From Mycobacterium neglectum (lineage in GTDB: Bacteria; Actinomycetota; Actinomycetes; Mycobacteriales; Mycobacteriaceae): a stretch of 64,000 bases of DNA. The notes below the pieces were generated by a model. It ran no database searches. It was not told the origin of the DNA and saw only the letters and a list, made by a program, of their open reading frames with translations. The stretch's first letter is position 1, and each line of letters starts with the position of its first letter. Of the stretch, positions 63,436-64,000 are shown one piece after another. The stretch covers positions 50,671-114,670 of the forward strand of contig NZ_NVQE01000018.1 in NCBI RefSeq assembly GCF_002591975.1, read 5' to 3'. The translations under genes and the position numbers were made by a program.

Positions 63436-63710
63436 CGGTCGTCCTCCTGATCGAGTCGGTCGAGGAACTTCACGCGGGCTGCCATGACATGAAAGATCCT
63501 CACAGTTGACGGCGGGATGACCTCTGCCATGACTTCGATCAGCGGCGACGTGGGCTGCAAGCTGGGCCCGATCCAGAGGTCCGGCTTAACGCCGCCCAGT
63601 CTCGGGTCATCAAACTCGGTCTCGTAGTAACGAGGATTGCTCATCGCGTGAACGGCGTCGGCAATAGTGAATCCGTGACGTCCGGCGCTCTCGGTGAACT
63701 CGATGGCCAT
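63432..63710 (-). CDS. BrnT/RelE-like toxin
   Basis: 92 residues from the ATG at 63710 (the frame is open through the operator to 63752). 'FTESAGRHGFTIADAVHAMS', 'YYETEFDDPRLGGVKPDLWI', 'LIEVMAEVIPPSTVRIFHVM' and 'AARVKFLDRL' have the strand-helix order and final 'VxxxRxxF/L' of small ribonuclease toxins in BrnT-like families. Coupled to the RHH antitoxin by ATGA. Confidence 0.7.
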   Translation of the reverse strand: MAIEFTESAGRHGFTIADAVHAMSNPRYYETEFDDPRLGGVKPDLWIGPSLQPTSPLIEVMAEVIPPSTVRIFHVMAARVKFLDRLDQEDDR

Positions 63711-63718
63711 ACCCAGTA

Positions 63719-63752
63719 GTGTACTACACAACCGCCCAGTTGTGTAGTACAC
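63719..63752. promoter_or_regulatory. Perfect inverted-repeat operator of the BrnT-like module
   Basis: gtgtactacacaac, 6-nt spacer, gttgtgtagtacac: 14-bp arms without mismatch, ending 8 nt before the toxin start. Typical position for autorepression by the RHH antitoxin. Confidence 0.85.
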
Positions 63753-63873
63753 ATCTCGGGTTCGTCACCCTTCACTGGCCAAAGGTGCAGGCCTGACCGA
63801 AGGTGGCGTAGCGGCCGAAGGCCGGTACCCGTGGTGTGAAATCCTGGGAAATCTCTAAGGGAGTAAAGTTATC

Positions 63874-63966
63874 TGTTCGGTCTCAATTTAGTTGGCGGGC
63901 ACTAACTGGTAACCGCCAATTTAAGTGAGACGGACTGTTGGTCGTGAGTCGCAATTTGGTTGGCGG
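63874..63966 (+). mobile_element. Probable left end of an IS21-type insertion sequence
   Basis: Three related ~20-bp units: gtctcaatttagttggcgg (63880-63898), an inverted copy ccgccaatttaagtgagac (63913-63931, three mismatches) and gagtcgcaatttggttggcg (63946-63965), with TGTT starts at 63874 and 63937. Multiple terminal repeats of this size are typical of IS21-family ends. The transposase would lie beyond the window. Confidence 0.5.
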
Positions 63967-64000
63967 TTCAGATCCGCCTGAACGTGCGGCGGGGGCTGTC

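Noticed and set aside
1..64000. CRISPR arrays
   Set aside because: No regularly spaced repeat-spacer series was seen; the five 42-bp palindromes are kilobases apart and each heads a gene.
1..64000. tRNA or rRNA genes
   Set aside because: No cloverleaf-like or rRNA-like segments were recognised by eye; a tRNA search program would be needed to exclude a single tRNA.

Overview
The window looks like mycobacterial DNA (a Mycolicibacterium/Mycobacterium-type actinomycete). It is GC-rich throughout and carries family proteins that are close to diagnostic: an EmbA/B/C-type arabinosyltransferase, a C-terminal piece of an antigen-85 mycolyltransferase, a piece of the Mce ATPase MceG, an Mce protein fragment, a mycothiol-type DinB/MDMPI protein and small mycobacterial secreted proteins. 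From about 31 kb onward it is conjugative-element DNA (MobF relaxase, orphan DNA methyltransferase, toxin-antitoxin and Fic modules, KfrA-like coiled coil). I therefore read it as part of a large mycobacterial plasmid or integrated conjugative element. No replication initiator, integrase or type IV secretion gene is visible, so plasmid versus ICE cannot be decided here.

Layout. 0-2.4 kb: debris of chromosomal-type genes (mce, fbp, mceG, an IstB-like transposase helper) around one intact short-chain dehydrogenase. 2.4-6.8 kb: crotonase, peroxiredoxin-like proteins, a flavin/F420 PPOX protein, a divergent TetR with two operators, and a frameshifted amidohydrolase. 8.0-11.7 kb: an alkanesulfonate ABC uptake and desulfonation operon (SsuA-, C-, B- and D-like). 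12-13.5 kb: an ECF sigma factor and zinc-finger anti-sigma, divergent from an AhpD-like gene with a matching ECF-type promoter. 13.7-18.6 kb: a redox cluster in which three transcription units (peroxiredoxin-GAF fusion, peroxiredoxin-like protein, alpha/beta hydrolase) share one 16-bp operator; in the middle lies a TetR DNA-binding domain fused to an SDR oxidoreductase domain. 19-22 kb: a DsbA/CcdA/lipoprotein operon for extracytoplasmic thiol chemistry. 22-28.5 kb: an orphan Emb paralogue, a methyltransferase, a CGNR regulator and an MDMPI/PPOX pair. 28.8-29.9 kb: a GNAT toxin/RHH antitoxin pair between 28-bp perfect direct repeats.

31-64 kb is the mobile-element backbone. The MobF relaxase (31.2-37.0 kb) is read on the minus strand, and most genes to its right are also on the minus strand in short operons with ATGA/GTGA overlaps. 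Five of these transcription units, between 41 and 52 kb, start just downstream of copies of the same approximately 42-bp near-palindrome. They encode an orphan C5 DNA methyltransferase, a PAPS-reductase-like PP-loop protein, a second PP-loop protein, an NrdH-like redoxin operon and a hypothetical-HTH operon. This shared element is the strongest candidate for an undescribed system: either a plasmid regulon with its own repressor, or hairpin promoters of a leading region that work on incoming single-stranded DNA. The right edge carries a BrnT-like toxin/RHH antitoxin pair behind a perfect 14-bp inverted repeat, and what looks like the terminal repeats of an IS21-type element running off the window.
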